Position numbers and translations under genes: made by a program. Shown here in pieces: positions 39,861 through 49,800 of a DNA stretch of 64,000 bases. The notes beneath the pieces are model-generated. The model was given only the letters and a program-made list of their open reading frames with translations, ran no database searches and had not been told where the DNA came from. Within the stretch, counting starts at the first letter, position 1; every line of letters begins with the position of its first letter. The DNA comes from Xanthomonas hydrangeae (lineage in GTDB: Bacteria > Pseudomonadota > Gammaproteobacteria > Xanthomonadales > Xanthomonadaceae), in assembly GCA_905142475.1 (NCBI GenBank), contig LR990730.1:2232001-2296000 (forward strand), in the 5' to 3' direction.

Positions 39861-40853
39861 GTGAGCATCAGCATCAACGACGTGGCCCGGGTGGCCGGAG
39901 TGTCCAAATCCACCGTCTCGCGCGCGCTGGGCACCGGCCCGGTGAGCGAGGAGGTGCGTGCCAAGGTCGAGGCGGCGGTGCGCCAGACCGGCTATCGGCC
40001 CAACCTGATGGCGCGGCGCCTGCGATCCCAGCAGTCCGGCATCCTGGGGGTGATCGTGGCCGATATCCGCAACCCGTACTTCACCGCGCTGATCCGCGCG
40101 GTGGAAGAGGTCGCCTATCGCGCCGGCATGCGCGTGACCCTGTGCAATACCGACGAAGACCCCGAGCGCGAGGCGCTGTACCTGCAACTGATGCAGGAAG
40201 AACGCATTACCGGGCTGATCTTCGCCCCGACCCGGGTCACGGTGGGGCGCATGCACGAACTCGCGCTGGATTACCCGACCGTGCTGGTGGACCGCGCCGG
40301 CCCCGGCAGCCGCTACGACAGCGTGGTGCTGGATAACGCCGCAGCAATGGGCGAACTGGTCGCGCATCTGCAGGCGCAGGGCTATGAACGCATCGGCGGG
40401 CTGTTCGGCACCAGCACCACTGCGGCCGAGCGCCGCAACGGCTATCTGGCCGCGATGGGCGCGCAAGGGCTGATGCCGGCCTACCGTGAAGTGGCGCCCA
40501 CCGCCGAAGCGGCGATTGCCGAAGTCGGCCAGTGGCTAGCAGCCAGTGATCGGCCCGAAGCCATTGTCACCAGTAACAGCCTGCTGTTGATGGGCGCGCT
40601 CAAGGCCGCCCGCACCGCCGGTCTGCGCCTGCCCGATGACCTGGCCCTGGCCGGCTTCGACAACGAGCGCTGGACCGACCTGGTCGAGCCCGGCATCACC
40701 GTGGTGGAACAGCCGGTCGAGGACATGGGCCGCGCGGCGATGTCGCTGCTGCTGGAGCGGCTCAAGTCGCCGCAACTGCCGATCCGCCGCATGGTGATGA
40801 CCGGGCGTTGCGTGGTGCGCGGCTCCACCGGCGCCCGCAGGCCGGGTATCTAA
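39861..40853 (+). CDS. fruR: LacI-family repressor of the fructose operon
   Basis: 330 residues, GTG start. Helix-turn-helix and hinge: 'SINDVARVAGVSKSTVSRALGTG', then 'RRLRSQQSGILGVIVADIRNPYFTALIRAVEEVAY', the start of the periplasmic-binding-protein-like effector domain. 'LALAGFDNERWTDLVEPGITVVEQPVEDMGRAAM' is the usual C-terminal pattern. It is divergent from fruB with two shared palindromes, so it should repress fruBKA (and perhaps oprB) and itself until a fructose phosphate binds. Effector identity is inferred from context. Confidence 0.93.
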   Translation: MSISINDVARVAGVSKSTVSRALGTGPVSEEVRAKVEAAVRQTGYRPNLMARRLRSQQSGILGVIVADIRNPYFTALIRAVEEVAYRAGMRVTLCNTDEDPEREALYLQLMQEERITGLIFAPTRVTVGRMHELALDYPTVLVDRAGPGSRYDSVVLDNAAAMGELVAHLQAQGYERIGGLFGTSTTAAERRNGYLAAMGAQGLMPAYREVAPTAEAAIAEVGQWLAASDRPEAIVTSNSLLLMGALKAARTAGLRLPDDLALAGFDNERWTDLVEPGITVVEQPVEDMGRAAMSLLLERLKSPQLPIRRMVMTGRCVVRGSTGARRPGI

Positions 40854-41345
40854 CTGTCCCGAAGTAGCGCCTAGCGCCGGCCAAAAATCCTGGCTCGTCG
40901 CGCGTGCGGTGCCCTCACCGCTCGCGGGACACGCCGCAAGTACGTCCCTGTAGGCTCGGTGGCGGCATCCATGCCGCCACACGGTCCCGCAATCGGCGAG
41001 GGCACCGCACCAGACAGTTGGCTGGTGACGTTATTTGAAGAACGAAGACACTGCAGCACACGGTTAACGGTTGTTCTGTTGGAAAACTCCGCACACCGAT
41101 CATCCCGCTTGGTCCTTGCCCGCCCACCGTCGCGGGACCTTACGCGGCATGGATGCCGTGTAAGAGCTTACAAGGACGTACTTGCAGTGTGTCCCGCGAC
41201 GGTGGGCGGGCAAGGGCCCTGCAACGACGCCGCAGATCAGCAGCTCCACAACTGATCTATCCGTACTGTCGAATCGCTTCGATACGCTGAGCCGGTAAAG
41301 CTCCATCGCGCCCAAGGGCGCTCCTACGGGGTATTGCGTTTCGTC
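40854..41345. other. intergenic region filled by composite palindromic repeat
   Basis: No gene is supported. Most of it is the two-part palindromic element at 40904-41215, followed by the 'CATCGCGCCCAAGGGCGCTCCTACGGGG' motif (41309-41336). Confidence 0.7.
40904..41215. repeat. composite palindromic element (parts A and B), copy 1
   Basis: Part A: 27-nt arms at 40904-40930 and 40984-41010, 24 of 27 paired, enclosing GGCGGCAT-CC-ATGCCGCC. Part B: perfect 25-bp arms at 41114-41138 and 41191-41215, enclosing a second dyad (41139-41150 with 41153-41164, 11 of 12). Parts A and B share inner motifs in opposite orientation (GGCGGCATCCATGCCGCC against GCGGCATGGATGCCG; AAGTACGTCC against GGACGTACTT). 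A second copy of the whole element lies at 52020-52285. Confidence 0.85.
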
Positions 41346-41359
41346 GCTACAGCACACAA

Positions 41360-41388
41360 AAAAAGCCCCGGCAGTGCCGGGGCTTTTT
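41360..41388. terminator. intrinsic terminator after acrB
   Basis: AAAAAGCCCCGGC (41360-41372), loop AGT, GCCGGGGCTTTTT (41376-41388). The A-run becomes a U-tract on the minus strand, 22 nt after the acrB stop. Symmetric, so it also blocks plus-strand read-through. Confidence 0.9.
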
Positions 41389-41409
41389 GGTTTACAGCGA
41401 ACGCCCGAC

Positions 41410-44400
41410 TCAGCGATCCGGACGATGCGATCCAGCGTCGCCCTGTGCCGCGACGTATTCCTTGGACTGCTCGTCCAGCTTGTCGCCCAGCATGCGGCGC
41501 ACCACCACGAAGAACAGCGGGATGAAGATCACGCCGAGCACGGTGGCGAACACCATGCCGCCGATCACGCCGGTACCGATGGAGTGACGCGAGTTGGCGC
41601 CGGCACCGGTCGAGATGGCCAGCGGCAGCACGCCCAGGATGAAGGCGAACGAGGTCATCAGAATCGGGCGGAAGCGCAGATGCGCCGCTTCCATCGTCGC
41701 ATCGCGCAGGGTCTTGCCCGCTGCCCGCTGCTCCACTGCGAACTCCACGATCAGGATCGCGTTTTTCGCCGCCAGACCGATCACCGTGATCATGCCGATC
41801 TTGAAGTACAGATCGTTCGGCAGGCCACGCAGCATCGAGAAGACGATCGCACCCAGCACGCCGATCGGCACCACCATCAGCACCGCCACCGGAATCGACC
41901 AGCTTTCGTACAGTGCGGCCAGGCACAGGAACACCACCACCACCGACAACGCCAGCAACAGCGTGGCCGCGTTACCGGCGATGATTTCCTGGTACGACAT
42001 GCCGCTCCAGTCGAAGCCGAAGCCCGGCGGCAGATCGTTGTTGACGATCTCTTCCATTGCCGTCATCGCCTGGCCGGAGCTGCCGCCCGGAGCCGGATTG
42101 CCGACGATGTTCACCGCCGAATAGCCGTTGTAGCGGTTCAGTGCCGGCGAGGCGTAGGTCCAATCGGCCTTGACCACATTGCTCAGCGGAATCATTCCCG
42201 GCTGCCCATCGGCACCGACGGCTGTCGCACTGGGGCTGAAGAAGCTGCGCAGCGACTCCGGGCCGGTACGGAACTGGTCGTCGGCACGGATGTTGACGCG
42301 CTTGATGCGGCCTTCGGAGAAGTAGTCGTTGATGTACACAGGCGCCAGCATCAGCTGGATCGAGCTGTAGATATCGCTGACTTCCAGGCCCATCGACTGT
42401 GCCTGCACACGGTCCACCGACAGCTGCAGCTGCGGCGCGTCTTCCAGGCCGTTCGGGCGTACACCCACCATGGTGTCCTGCTTTTCCGCCGCCTTGCCCA
42501 GCACGATGTTGCGCGCCTGGGTCAGGGCTTGCTGGCCTGCGCCGGAGCGGTCCTGCAGCCACATGTCGAAGCCGCCGAACTGTCCCAGGCCCTGCACGGT
42601 GGGCAGGTTGACCACAAAGATCTGCGCGCCCTTGATGCCGTAGAACATGCCGTTGAGCTGCTTGATCAGCTCCTCTGCGGTCACATCGCGGTCTTCCCAC
42701 GGCTTGAGCCGGATGAAGCCCATACCCACGTTTTCGCCCGAGCCCAGGAAGCTGAAGCCGGCGATCTGCAGCATGCCTTCCACGGCCGGCTGCTTCTCCA
42801 GTACCGCACGCATCTGCGCAAAGGTCTCGTTGGTCCGGATCTTGGTGGCGCCAGGCGGCAACTGCACGATGGCCACCGCAAAGCCCTGGTCTTCTTCCGG
42901 CAGGAAGCTGCCCGGCATGCGCGTGAACAGGAAGCCGCACAACACCACCAGCACTACGAACACGATCATCCACGGCGGCGAGTGCTTGAGGGTATTGCCG
43001 ACCACGCCCACATAGCGATGCGCCAGCTTGTCGTAGTACTTGTCGAAGGTGCGGTAGATCCAGTTCTTCTTGGTCGAATGGGTCGACTTGAGGAACGCGC
43101 CGCACAGCGCCGGGGTGAAGCTCAACGCCAGGAACGCGGAGAAACCCATCGACATGGCGATGGTCAGCGCGAACTGCTTGTAGATCGCGCCCGAAGCGCC
43201 GGGTTGCAGCGAGGAGGGGATGAACACCGCCGCCAGCACCACGGTGATGGCCACCACCGCGCCGGTGATCTGGGTCATCGCCTTCTGGGTGGCCGCCTTC
43301 GGCTCCAGGTGCTCCTCGCTCATGATGCGCTCGACGTTCTCGATCACCACGATCGCGTCGTCGACCACGATGCCGATCGCCAGCACCATCGCAAACAGCG
43401 TCAGCTGGTTGATGGTGAATCCGATCATGTACATGCCGAAGAACGTACCCAGCAGCGCGACCGGAATCACCAGCGTGGGAATCACGGTGGCGCGGAAGTT
43501 CTGCAGGAACAGCAGCATCACCAGGAACACCAGCACGATGGCTTCCACCAGCGTGTGGATCACTTCCTCGATGGAGATACGCACGAAGGTGGTGGACTCG
43601 TACGGCGCAAACCAGGTTACGCCCTGCGGAAAGGTCGGCTGCAGTTCGTCGAGCTTGGCACCGACCGCTTCGGACACATTCAAGGCATTGGCGCCCGGCA
43701 GCAACTGGATACCGAACGCACCGGTGGGCTTGCCGTTGTACTGGGTATCGAAGCCGTAGTTGCTCGGGCCCACGGTGACGCGCGCGACATCCTTCAACCG
43801 CACCGTGGCACCGTTACTGTCGGTGCGCAGGATGATGTTCTCGAACTGGTCCGGCGAGCTGAAGCGGCCCTCGGCCGAGACCGTGGCAGTGAAGCTGATG
43901 CCTTCCGGGGTCGGGTCGGCGCCCACCGAGCCGGCGGCGAACTGCACGTTCTGGTTACGCACCGCGGTCAACACCTGGGTCGCCGACAGGTTGTAGCCCT
44001 GCAGCTTCTCCGGGTTCAACCAGATGTTCATCGCGTACTCAGCGCCGAACTGGTTGGTGCTGCCCACGCCGGGCACGCGCGAAATCTGCTCCAGCACGCG
44101 CGAGCCGACGATGTCGTTGAGCGCGTCGCGGTTGATCGAGGGGTTGTCCGAGCGCAACGCGGCCACCATCAGGAAGCCGGCGTTGGCCTTGGCCACCACC
44201 ACACCCTGCTGGGTGACTTCCGAGGGCAGGCGCGGCGTGGCCAACGACACCTTGTTCTGCACCTGCACCTGCGCGATATCCGCGTCGGTGCCGGTTTCGA
44301 AGGTCAGCGTGATGGTCACGCGGCCATTGGCCGCCGAAGACGAGTTGAAGTACAGCAGGTGGTCGATACCGGTGAGCTGCTGCTCGATGACCTGGGTCAC

Positions 44401-44580
44401 CGCCTTCTCGGAGGTATCGGCGCTGGCGCCGGGGAAGTTGGCGGTGACGGTGACCTGCGGCGGGGCGATCGTGGGGTACGACTCGATACCCAGATTCAGG
44501 ATCGAGATCACGCCGGCAAGCGAGATCAGGATCGCCACCACCCAGGCAAAGATCGGGTGTTCAATGAAAAACTTAGGCAT
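41410..44580 (-). CDS. acrB: RND multidrug efflux permease (AcrB/MexB type, HAE1)
   Basis: 1056 residues, the standard length. It opens 'MPKFFIEHPIFAWVVAILISLAGVISILNL', as all HAE1 pumps do. The proton-relay pair is in 'AIGIVVDDAIVVIENVERIM' (TM4) with the partner Lys in 'GLAAKNAILIVEFAVEQ' (TM10). Two large periplasmic loops and twelve membrane segments are apparent. It exports hydrophobic drugs and plant compounds from the periplasm and inner membrane by proton antiport. acrA lies 12 nt upstream on the same strand. No outer-membrane channel gene follows, so TolC encoded elsewhere is needed. Confidence 0.97.
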   Translation of the reverse strand: MPKFFIEHPIFAWVVAILISLAGVISILNLGIESYPTIAPPQVTVTANFPGASADTSEKAVTQVIEQQLTGIDHLLYFNSSSAANGRVTITLTFETGTDADIAQVQVQNKVSLATPRLPSEVTQQGVVVAKANAGFLMVAALRSDNPSINRDALNDIVGSRVLEQISRVPGVGSTNQFGAEYAMNIWLNPEKLQGYNLSATQVLTAVRNQNVQFAAGSVGADPTPEGISFTATVSAEGRFSSPDQFENIILRTDSNGATVRLKDVARVTVGPSNYGFDTQYNGKPTGAFGIQLLPGANALNVSEAVGAKLDELQPTFPQGVTWFAPYESTTFVRISIEEVIHTLVEAIVLVFLVMLLFLQNFRATVIPTLVIPVALLGTFFGMYMIGFTINQLTLFAMVLAIGIVVDDAIVVIENVERIMSEEHLEPKAATQKAMTQITGAVVAITVVLAAVFIPSSLQPGASGAIYKQFALTIAMSMGFSAFLALSFTPALCGAFLKSTHSTKKNWIYRTFDKYYDKLAHRYVGVVGNTLKHSPPWMIVFVVLVVLCGFLFTRMPGSFLPEEDQGFAVAIVQLPPGATKIRTNETFAQMRAVLEKQPAVEGMLQIAGFSFLGSGENVGMGFIRLKPWEDRDVTAEELIKQLNGMFYGIKGAQIFVVNLPTVQGLGQFGGFDMWLQDRSGAGQQALTQARNIVLGKAAEKQDTMVGVRPNGLEDAPQLQLSVDRVQAQSMGLEVSDIYSSIQLMLAPVYINDYFSEGRIKRVNIRADDQFRTGPESLRSFFSPSATAVGADGQPGMIPLSNVVKADWTYASPALNRYNGYSAVNIVGNPAPGGSSGQAMTAMEEIVNNDLPPGFGFDWSGMSYQEIIAGNAATLLLALSVVVVFLCLAALYESWSIPVAVLMVVPIGVLGAIVFSMLRGLPNDLYFKIGMITVIGLAAKNAILIVEFAVEQRAAGKTLRDATMEAAHLRFRPILMTSFAFILGVLPLAISTGAGANSRHSIGTGVIGGMVFATVLGVIFIPLFFVVVRRMLGDKLDEQSKEYVAAQGDAGSHRPDR

Positions 44581-44592
44581 GTCCGGGTTCCG

Positions 44593-45900
44593 TCACTGCT
44601 GCTTGGACTGGGAGTCGGCCGGCTGCGCCGCCGCATCCGGCTTGGGCTGCTGCTGCGCCGCCGGTGCCGCGGCATCGGCCTTGTCGGCAGCCGGTGCGGC
44701 CTGCGCGTTGCCGCCTTGAGCTGCGGCGGGAGCCGCGCCCGGAGCGCCCGGCTGGCCGCCTTGCGCCGGCTTGTTCGGATTCCACGCCACGCCCTTGGCC
44801 GGCTGGCCTTCCTTCGCCTTCTGCACACCGTCGACGATGACCTGGTCGCCGGGGGCCACGCCGCCGGTGACGATCCACTGGCCCTTCTGCTGACCATCGA
44901 CGGTGAGGTTCTTGCGCGCCACCTTGCCGTCCTTGCCGAGCACCAGCGCGTAGGCGCCGGTGGCATCGCGCTGCACCGCCTGTTGCGGCATCAGGTAGGC
45001 GTTGTTGCGCTGGCCAAGGCTGGCCTTGAAGGTCACGAACGCGCCCGGCAGCAGCGCCTGTTCCGGGTTGGGCAGGGTCGCGCGCAGCGACACCGCACCG
45101 GTGCTCGGGTCGACCGTGACGGCCGAGACATCCAACGTACCCGGATGCGGATACTGCGTGCCGTTGCCTAGCTCCACATTGATGGTGGATTTGCCATCGC
45201 CGCTGAGCTGCACGTTGCCGCTGCTCTGCGCCTGGCGCATTGCGGCCAGTTCTTCGCTACTCATCGCGAAGTTCACGTACAGCGGGTCGATCTGGTCGAC
45301 CGTGGTCAGCAGGGTCGCTTCACCGGCACCGACCAGCGCGCCTTCGGTCACGCGCTGGATCCCGGCGCGGCCGGTGATCGGCGAGGTGACGCTGGCGAAG
45401 CTGAGCTGGATGCGCGCGGACTCGACCAAGCCACGCGCCTGCTGCACGTTGGCGCCGGAGGAGCGCTCGGTGGCTTCGGCGTTGTCGATGTCGGCACGCG
45501 ACACGTACTGCTGCGGGGCCAGGCTGCGCGCGCGCTTGGCGGCGACCTGGGCATTGGCGTAGGTCGCCTGGGCGGCGGCCAACTGGCCCTGCGCCTGCAG
45601 CAACGTGGCCTTCAACGGCATTGGGTCGATCTCGAACAACGGCTGGCCTTCCTTGACGTCGGTGCCTTCGGTGTACAGGCGCTTGAGCAGCACACCGTCC
45701 ACGCGCGCACGCACGTCGGCCGAGCGGTACGCCGACAGACGGCCCACCAGGTCGCGTTCCAGCGGCAAGGTCTGCGGCTGCATTTCCAGCACCGACACTT
45801 CCGGCGGCGGCGGCGCCTGTTGTTGTTCGGGCTTGCTGCAGGCAGCGAGCGCCACGGTGATGGCACAGGCCAGGCCGAATGTGCGGAGCGGGGCGATCAT
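44593..45900 (-). CDS. acrA: RND efflux periplasmic adaptor (AcrA/MexA type)
   Basis: 435 residues from the ATG at 45900. Lipobox VALAAC (Cys20), so it is anchored in the inner membrane. Barrel-sandwich/lipoyl halves 'RSADVRARVDGVLLKRLYTEGTDVKEGQPLFEIDP' and 'SFASVTSPITGRAGIQRVTEGALVGAG' flank a coiled-coil hairpin ('AQGQLAAAQATYANAQVAAKRARSLA...'). Unusually, the last 65 or so residues are an Ala/Pro/Gln/Gly-rich low-complexity tail. It bridges AcrB and an outer-membrane channel. It lies between the TetR gene (14 nt upstream) and acrB. Confidence 0.95.
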   Translation of the reverse strand: MIAPLRTFGLACAITVALAACSKPEQQQAPPPPEVSVLEMQPQTLPLERDLVGRLSAYRSADVRARVDGVLLKRLYTEGTDVKEGQPLFEIDPMPLKATLLQAQGQLAAAQATYANAQVAAKRARSLAPQQYVSRADIDNAEATERSSGANVQQARGLVESARIQLSFASVTSPITGRAGIQRVTEGALVGAGEATLLTTVDQIDPLYVNFAMSSEELAAMRQAQSSGNVQLSGDGKSTINVELGNGTQYPHPGTLDVSAVTVDPSTGAVSLRATLPNPEQALLPGAFVTFKASLGQRNNAYLMPQQAVQRDATGAYALVLGKDGKVARKNLTVDGQQKGQWIVTGGVAPGDQVIVDGVQKAKEGQPAKGVAWNPNKPAQGGQPGAPGAAPAAAQGGNAQAAPAADKADAAAPAAQQQPKPDAAAQPADSQSKQQ

Positions 45901-45914
45901 CAGGAGGAACTCCG

Positions 45915-46574
45915 TTAGGGTCTTGAAGTGAGAAAGGAAAGCGGGGACAGCGAAGGCGTGGCAGCGACCGCGGCAAACGCGCGCAGAAAGGTGTCGACAG
46001 CGAATTGCGCCCATTGCTGCCTGGCGGGGAGGCCGGCGCGATGGGGGACCTGAAAGCGTTGCCGATCGAAATCCAGACCGACGATCATGCTCAACAGCAG
46101 TTCGGCCATGAAGTGCGCATCGTCATGGCGCAGCTGGCCGGCATCCATCGCCTGCTCGAAGCGATGCGCCAGGCGCTGCTGCATGCCGACCACCCCGTCA
46201 TGGAAGATCTGCTGCGACTGATCGGGAAACCGATGCGACTCGGCTTCCACCAACCGGCAGGTCTGTAGCACATCGGGACGGTTCAGGCGATCCAGATGGG
46301 CCAGTGCGAAGGCCAGCAGATCCTCACGCAACTCGCCCGAGGCGGTACCCAGCGGCACCGTGGCCAGATGCACATGGTCCTGAAGGACATCGCGCAGCAG
46401 GTTTTCTTTACAACCGTAATAACTGTAGAGCGTCTGCTTGGAACAGCCGGCACGCTCGGCCACTGCATCCATGCTCAGCCGCATGCCGCGCTCGGCAAGC
46501 AGCGTATGCACAGCCGCATGGATGCGGCGATCGCAGTCCGAGCGCCGGGCAGCACGGTGGGAACGGGGGGTCAT
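45915..46574 (-). CDS. TetR/AcrR-family repressor of the efflux operon
   Basis: 219 residues. DNA-binding domain: 'IHAAVHTLLAERGMRLSMDAVAERAGCSKQTLYSYYGCKENLLRDVL', a standard TetR helix-turn-helix. The C-terminal part is helical, with an AefR-like pattern ('HFMAELLLSMIVGLDFDRQRF'). It is the first gene of tetR-acrA-acrB on one strand, so it would repress its own operon rather than act from a divergent position. A dyad-rich A/T sequence directly upstream is the probable operator. The inducer is unknown. Confidence 0.93.
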   Translation of the reverse strand: MTPRSHRAARRSDCDRRIHAAVHTLLAERGMRLSMDAVAERAGCSKQTLYSYYGCKENLLRDVLQDHVHLATVPLGTASGELREDLLAFALAHLDRLNRPDVLQTCRLVEAESHRFPDQSQQIFHDGVVGMQQRLAHRFEQAMDAGQLRHDDAHFMAELLLSMIVGLDFDRQRFQVPHRAGLPARQQWAQFAVDTFLRAFAAVAATPSLSPLSFLTSRP

Positions 46575-46577
46575 GGC

Positions 46578-46612
46578 GGTAGACTATACCGTCCAGTTTA
46601 GTTTTTAAACAG
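46578..46612. promoter_or_regulatory. candidate TetR operator upstream of tetR-acrAB
   Basis: Nested dyads: ACCGTC (46578-46583) with GACGGT (46607-46612), and GTTTA (46586-46590) with TAAAC (46596-46600). They start 4 nt before the repressor's ATG, in the only A/T-rich patch of the region, where the promoter should lie. Confidence 0.6.
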
Positions 46613-46862
46613 ACTTGACGGTCGCAGTTTGGTCTGCGCAAGCCCTTGTGCGACAAGCACCTGACCGGACTTTGCCGGATCTGGCGGTCCAGTTGCCACC
46701 TGCGCCAGTGCGCATCGCAGCTCTGCGGGGAAACTACACAGTGGTATTGCTTTTGCAACCTGCGCGCGCCGACTGACGGCTGAGGATTTGCGCTATGCAG
46801 CAAGGCGTCGTCGTCGCGCATCGGTACAATTCAGGTTTTCCACCGAGCACCCCAGCTCTCTC

Positions 46863-49800
46863 ATGACAGCCAAGAAAGCCGCTTCGAAATCGTCCACGAC
46901 GCCGACCAAGCCGGTCGCCGAACGTGCCGTCCCCGTGCTTGCCGGCGCACCGCAGGCGGTCGTTCTGGAGCCGGTGTTTGCCGCATTGCGCAAGCGCTAC
47001 CCGGCGGCCCGCCAGGCCGAAGTGCAGCTGTTCGCAGCCGGCTTCTATCGCCGCATGGAAGAGGACGAGTTCCCCAACCATCCGCCCGAGCAGTGGGCGG
47101 CGCTGGCGGCGGACATGCTGGAATTCGCACGCACGCGCAAGGCCGGCACGGTCAACGTGCGGGTGTTCAACCCGACCTTGAAGAGCCACGGTTACGAGTC
47201 GCCGCACACGCTGCTGCAGATCGTCAACGACGACATGCCGTTCCTGGTGGACTCGGTGAGCATGACGCTGTCGGACCTGGGCATCGGCGTGCACGTGCTC
47301 GGCCACCCGGTGCTGCGCATCGCGCGCGACAAGACCGGCAAGCTGACCGCGGTGGGCGAGGGCAAGAGCGAGTCGTTGATGGTGCTGGAGATCGACCGCC
47401 AGCCCGCCGAAGAAATGCCCAAGGTGGAAGCGGCGGTGCGCAAGGTGCTGGCCGAAGTGCGCGCGATCGTGCACGACTGGGCCGCGATGCGCGAAAAGAT
47501 GGTGATGCTGGCCGACGACCTGGCCACCCGGCGCCTGCCGATGGACGACATCAGCCGGCACGAGGCGCAGGAATTCCTGCGCTGGGCCTCGGCCGACCAC
47601 TTCACCTTCTTCGGCTATCGCGAATACCGCGTCGAAAAGCAGGACGGCCAGGACGTGCTGGCGCCGGTGGAAGAGACTGGGCTTGGCCTGATGCGCGGCC
47701 ACGACACCTCGCCGGCGCGCCCGGTGACCACGCTGGCAGCGCACGGTTTGAATACCTCGTCCAAGCTCAAGGACGCGCTGATCCTGACCAAGACCAATGC
47801 GCGCTCGCGTGTGCATCGGGTTGGCTACATGGATTACATCGGCGTCCTGGAGTTCGATGCCAAGGGCCGCATCGTCGGCGAGCAGCGCTTCCTGGGCCTG
47901 TTCACCTCCAGCGCCTACAACCGCCGTCCGTGGGAAATTCCGCTGGTGCGGCAGCGCCACGAATACGTGATGAGCAAGTCCGGGCTGACCCCGAGTAGCC
48001 ACAGCGGCAAGGCGCTGCGGCACATTCTGGAAACGCTGCCGCGCGAGGAGCTGTTTCAGTCCAACGAAGAAGAGTTGTACCGCACCGCGATCGGCATTCT
48101 CGGCCTGCAGGAGCGCGTGCGTAGCCGCATGTTCCTGCGCCGTGACAAGTACAGCCGCTTCATCTCCGCGCTGGTGTACATCCCGCGCGAGCGTTTCAAC
48201 ACCGATGTGCGGCTGCGCATCGAAGCCTTGCTGAAAGATGCGCTGCACGGCGAGTACATCGACTCCAGCGTGGTGCTGGGCGAGTCGCCGCTGGCGCAGC
48301 TGCACCTGATCGTGCGGCCCAAGAGTGGCGAGGCGCTGGAATTCAACACCACCGAACTCGAGTCGCGGCTGGCGCATCTGCTGCGCAACTGGCGCGATGC
48401 CCTGCGCGAGGCGCTGGTGGCGCGGCATGGCGAAGCCAACGGCTTGCGCATGGCGGCCAACTTCGGCCGTGCGTTGCCGGCTGGCTACATCGAAGATTCC
48501 TCGATCGAATCGGCGGTGTCCGACGTCGAGCATCTGGCCACGCTGGACGGCCCGGACGACCTGCATCTGAGCCTGCAGGAAATTCGCCGCGACGACGGCA
48601 TGCGTCTGGATGCCGGCGAAGGCCTGCGCCTGAAGCTGTATCGCCAGCTCGACGACATTCCGTTGTCCGATGCGATGCCCATGATGGAGAACATGGGCCT
48701 GCGGGTGATCTCCGAACGGCCGTACCGGCTGCAGGTCGGCGAAACCCCGGTGTATATCCAGGATTTCGAGGTCGAATCGACCGCCGGCAAGATCAATGCG
48801 GCCCACGCCGATGCCGGGTTTGGCGAAGCCTTCGAACGCATCTGGAATGGCGATGCCGAGAACGACGGCTTCAATCGCCTGATTCTGGCCGCCGGCCTGC
48901 ATTGGCGCCAGGTCGCGCTGCTGCGCGGCTATTGCAAGTATCTGCTGCAGACCGCGGTGCCGTTCTCGCAGGCCTATGTCGAGGCGACGTTCACCCGTTA
49001 CCCGCTGCTGGCGCGCTTGTTGGTGGAATTGTTCGAAGCGCGCTTCGACCCATCCACCGGCAAGGAAACCAAGGCGCAGATCTTTGCCGGCCAGGAACGC
49101 CTGCGCGAGGAATTGTCGGTATTCGCAGCCGACGACGAGGCCACGCTCAAGGCATTGGAGCCGGTGTTGCAGGCACGTGGCAGCGACCGCGCCGCGCAGC
49201 AGGAGGCCACCCGCGCCACGCTGCTGAAGCTGATGGACCGCGTGGCCAGCCTGGACGAAGACCGCATCCTGCGCAGCTTCATCGACGTGATCGATGCCAC
49301 GCTGCGCACCAACTATTACCAGACCGACAAGAGCGGCAAGCACGGCCACTGCATCAGCTTCAAGCTGGATTCGGCGATCGTGCCGGATCTGCCCAAGCCG
49401 CGTCCTTACCGCGAAATCTTCGTCTACAGCCCGCGCGTGGAAGGCGTGCACCTGCGCTTCGGCGCGGTGGCGCGTGGCGGCCTGCGCTGGTCGGACCGGC
49501 GCGAGGACTTCCGCACCGAGGTGCTGGGCCTGGTCAAGGCGCAGATGGTCAAGAACACCGTCATCGTGCCGGTCGGCGCCAAGGGCGGTTTCTACGTCAA
49601 GCGTTCGCCGGTGGGCGGCGACCGTGACGCAGTGCAGGCCGAAGGCATCGCCTGCTACAAGCTGTTCATCCAGAGCCTGCTCGACATCACCGACAACATC
49701 GTCGGCGGCAAGATCGTGCCGCCGCCGCAGGTGGTGCGTCACGACCAGGACGACCCGTATCTGGTGGTCGCCGCCGACAAGGGCACCGCCACGTTCTCCG

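Noticed and set aside
40854-41345. CRISPR array or transposon from the repeated palindromes near 41 kb
   Set aside because: No regular repeat-spacer series and no transposase gene; the structure is two different inverted repeats that recur as a unit near 52 kb.
41374-45171. 1265-codon plus-strand open frame over acrB
   Set aside because: Another antisense shadow; His/Arg-rich composition, no ribosome-binding site, and the minus strand encodes a canonical RND pump.
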